Assembly: GCA_009918425.1 (NCBI GenBank)
Contig: RGEC01000094.1
Location: 1-8,143 of the forward strand
Reading direction: 5' to 3'
DNA from: Bacteroidota bacterium
GTDB lineage: Bacteria > Bacteroidota > Bacteroidia > NS11-12g > UBA955
DNA length: 8,143 bases
Translations under genes and position numbers: made by a program
The notes under the pieces: generated by a model
Database searches by the model: none
What the model was told of the DNA's origin: nothing
Seen by the model: the letters and a program-made list of their open reading frames with translations, nothing else
In this document: in pieces, positions 6,959-8,143 of the stretch
Numbering within the stretch: the first letter of the stretch is position 1
Layout: the number at the start of each line of letters is the position of its first letter

Positions 6959-7923
6959 GATTGAAAAACGGATTGCACAAACACCTTTTTATCAAACAGC
7001 TTAAGATCCTCGGCCTTTTCGCCCAGCCCAATGTATTTCACAGGTATATTAAATTGCTCACTTACACCTATTACCACGCCGCCTCGAGCCGTTCCATCAA
7101 GTTTTGTCACAGCGAGCGCATTTACCTGGGTTGCGGCCGTGAAATGCCGGGCCTGTTCATAGGCGTTTTGGCCTGTGGTTGCGTCAATTACCAAAACTAC
7201 TTCATGGGGTGCGTCATCCTTGAATTTTTGCACCACGCGTTTCATCTTGGCAAGCTCATTCATCAGGCTTACTTTGTTGTGCAAACGGCCTGCAGTGTCA
7301 ATAATAACCACGTCTGCATCGTTTTCGACACCATATTTAACAGCGTCAAAAGCTACCGATGACGGATCTGTATTCATGCCATGGCTGATAATTTCAGCAC
7401 CCGTTCTCTCTTTCCAGATTCCAAGCTGATCTACAGCTGCGGCTCTGAATGTATCACCGGCAGCCAAAACTACCTTTTTACCTTGGGCGGTATAATGCCA
7501 AGCCATTTTGCCTATGGTGGTGGTTTTTCCCACACCATTTACTCCCACAACAAGCACTATATAGGGTTTAGCAGCAGTAGACAAGGCAAAATCCTGCTGC
7601 ACAGGTTCGTGAATATCGGGCATCAGTGAAGATATAACATCCGCAATGCGGTCATTGAGCTCTTGCTGACCAAGGTAATTTTCTTTGGCAACCTTTTGGT
7701 TTAAGCCATCGATGATTTTTACGGTGGTTTCTACCCCTACATCCGAGGTAATCAGAATCTCTTCCAGTTCATCAAGAAAAGTCTCATCGACCGTAGATTT
7801 GCCGGCAAAAGCTCTACCAATGCGGGTAAACAGATTGTCGCGGGTTTGCTGAAGTGCTTCTCTGGTTTCCTGCTTATCCTCTTCCGGATTTTTCTTTTTG
7901 CCGAAAATATTGAAAATTGACAT
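6955..7923 (-). CDS. ftsY: Signal recognition particle receptor FtsY
   Basis: FtsY is the SRP-docking GTPase that brings ribosomes making membrane proteins to the SecYEG translocon. The 322-residue product is essentially an NG domain with a short charged N terminus and no long acidic A domain. Residues about 25-100 are the helical N domain (LFTRIGRAFAGKS, LDELEEILITSDVG). The G domain shows G1 GVNGVGKTT (127-135), the DTFRAAAVDQL motif (157-167), G3 DTAGR (209-213), G4 TKLDG (273-277) and the closing GLGEKAEDLKLFD (299-311). The N-terminal MSIFNIFGKKK has the amphipathic and basic look of the FtsY membrane-targeting helix. The ATG at 7923 follows a terminator-like hairpin closely. The stop overlaps the rimO start as ATGA. 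Confidence 0.98.
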   Translation of the reverse strand: MSIFNIFGKKKNPEEDKQETREALQQTRDNLFTRIGRAFAGKSTVDETFLDELEEILITSDVGVETTVKIIDGLNQKVAKENYLGQQELNDRIADVISSLMPDIHEPVQQDFALSTAAKPYIVLVVGVNGVGKTTTIGKMAWHYTAQGKKVVLAAGDTFRAAAVDQLGIWKERTGAEIISHGMNTDPSSVAFDAVKYGVENDADVVIIDTAGRLHNKVSLMNELAKMKRVVQKFKDDAPHEVVLVIDATTGQNAYEQARHFTAATQVNALAVTKLDGTARGGVVIGVSEQFNIPVKYIGLGEKAEDLKLFDKKVFVQSVFQS

Positions 7924-7931
7924 TACAAAAT

Positions 7932-7957
7932 AAAAAGAGCCCCTGTTTCAGGAGCTC
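7932..7957 (-). terminator. Terminator-like hairpin (possible attenuator) between DUF4295 gene and ftsY
   Basis: On the minus strand GAGCTCCTG (7957-7949), loop AAA, CAGGGGCTC (7945-7937), then TTTTTATTTTG. The RNA stem is 9 bp with one G-U pair. On the plus strand that pair becomes a C-A mismatch and no T run follows, so the signal is directed at the minus-strand operon. The stem ends 13 bases before the ftsY ATG, so it could both stop part of the transcription and affect ftsY initiation. Confidence 0.7.
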
Positions 7958-7964
7958 AAATTTA
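7957..7964 (-). promoter_or_regulatory. Weak candidate -7 element upstream of ftsY
   Basis: The minus strand reads TAAATTTG, an exact TAnnTTTG match, directly before the hairpin. No TTG is present about 20 bases upstream, and a chance match in AT-rich sequence is plausible. If real, it would start an ftsY-rimO-bshC transcript inside the hairpin, leaving that RNA unable to form the full stem. Confidence 0.22.
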
Positions 7965-7979
7965 AGGGATTATTTTCTT

Positions 7980-8138
7980 TTAGGGTTTGCTGAAAAAATC
8001 TTTTACTGCGTCCTGAGGCACGATTTCCTCACGGAACGTATAATGGCCGCTTTTGGGTGACTTAACTGCCTTAATTACCTTTACGTAATCGTTGCCTGCG
8101 CCTTCTTTTTTCAGGGTTGCTACTACTTTCTTTGCCAT
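7980..8138 (-). CDS. DUF4295 family small protein (probable Bacteroidota ribosomal protein)
   Basis: The 52-residue product begins MAKKVVATLKKEG and contains YVKVIKAVKSPKSGHYTF and EEIVPQDAVKDFF. This is the pattern of the DUF4295 family, which in Bacteroidota typically follows rpmB (L28) and rpmG (L33) and precedes ftsY. It is small and Lys-rich, with no signal peptide or membrane segment. From memory, the Flavobacterium johnsoniae ribosome structure showed an extra large-subunit protein named bL38, and I believe it is this family, but I could not check that. The window ends 5 bp upstream of the start, so rpmG and rpmB would be expected just beyond the right edge. A terminator-like hairpin follows its stop. 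Confidence 0.9.
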   Translation of the reverse strand: MAKKVVATLKKEGAGNDYVKVIKAVKSPKSGHYTFREEIVPQDAVKDFFSKP

Positions 8139-8143
8139 TATTT

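Overview
The window reads as a stretch of core chromosome from a Bacteroidota (Bacteroidetes) bacterium. Evidence: start codons lack Shine-Dalgarno sequences; there are matches to the phylum's TAnnTTTG promoter element; a carboxypeptidase-regulatory-like/TonB receptor and an OmpA protein with TSP3 repeats are present; bacillithiol gene bshC is present; and a DUF4295 protein sits directly upstream of ftsY, an arrangement I know from this phylum. An aerobic lineage such as Chitinophagales, Cytophagales or Flavobacteriia fits best, but the order cannot be fixed from this sequence.

Layout: the left edge (1-810, minus) holds the first 270 residues of a TonB-dependent outer-membrane receptor. A 53-bp divergent promoter region separates it from a plus-strand pair: a pRiA4b ORF-3-like protein with a very acidic tail, then miaA (tRNA dimethylallyltransferase), 14 bp apart. 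A strong two-way terminator (2430-2466) closes this pair. It also closes the convergent minus-strand gene for an OmpA-like outer-membrane protein, which has a signal peptide, beta-barrel, three TSP3 repeats at exact 30-residue spacing and an eight-cysteine C-terminal domain.

The rest of the window is a minus-strand operon transcribed from beyond the right edge: DUF4295 small protein, hairpin, ftsY, rimO, bshC. The ftsY/rimO and rimO/bshC junctions are 4-bp ATGA overlaps, which suggests translational coupling. The operon joins translation-related functions (probable ribosomal protein, SRP receptor, S12 methylthiotransferase) to bacillithiol synthesis. The ompA-like gene follows 99 bp downstream with its own candidate promoter.

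No mobile element, CRISPR array, RNA gene or obviously new system is visible. The most notable oddities are: (1) bshC seems to lack an internal, in-frame block of about 50 codons where the family has a conserved acidic/histidine motif; (2) a terminator-like hairpin ends about a dozen bases before the ftsY start; (3) the OmpA-like domain has lost the usual peptidoglycan-binding Asp and gained eight cysteines; (4) the two divergent promoters at 811-863 would make nearly leaderless mRNAs.
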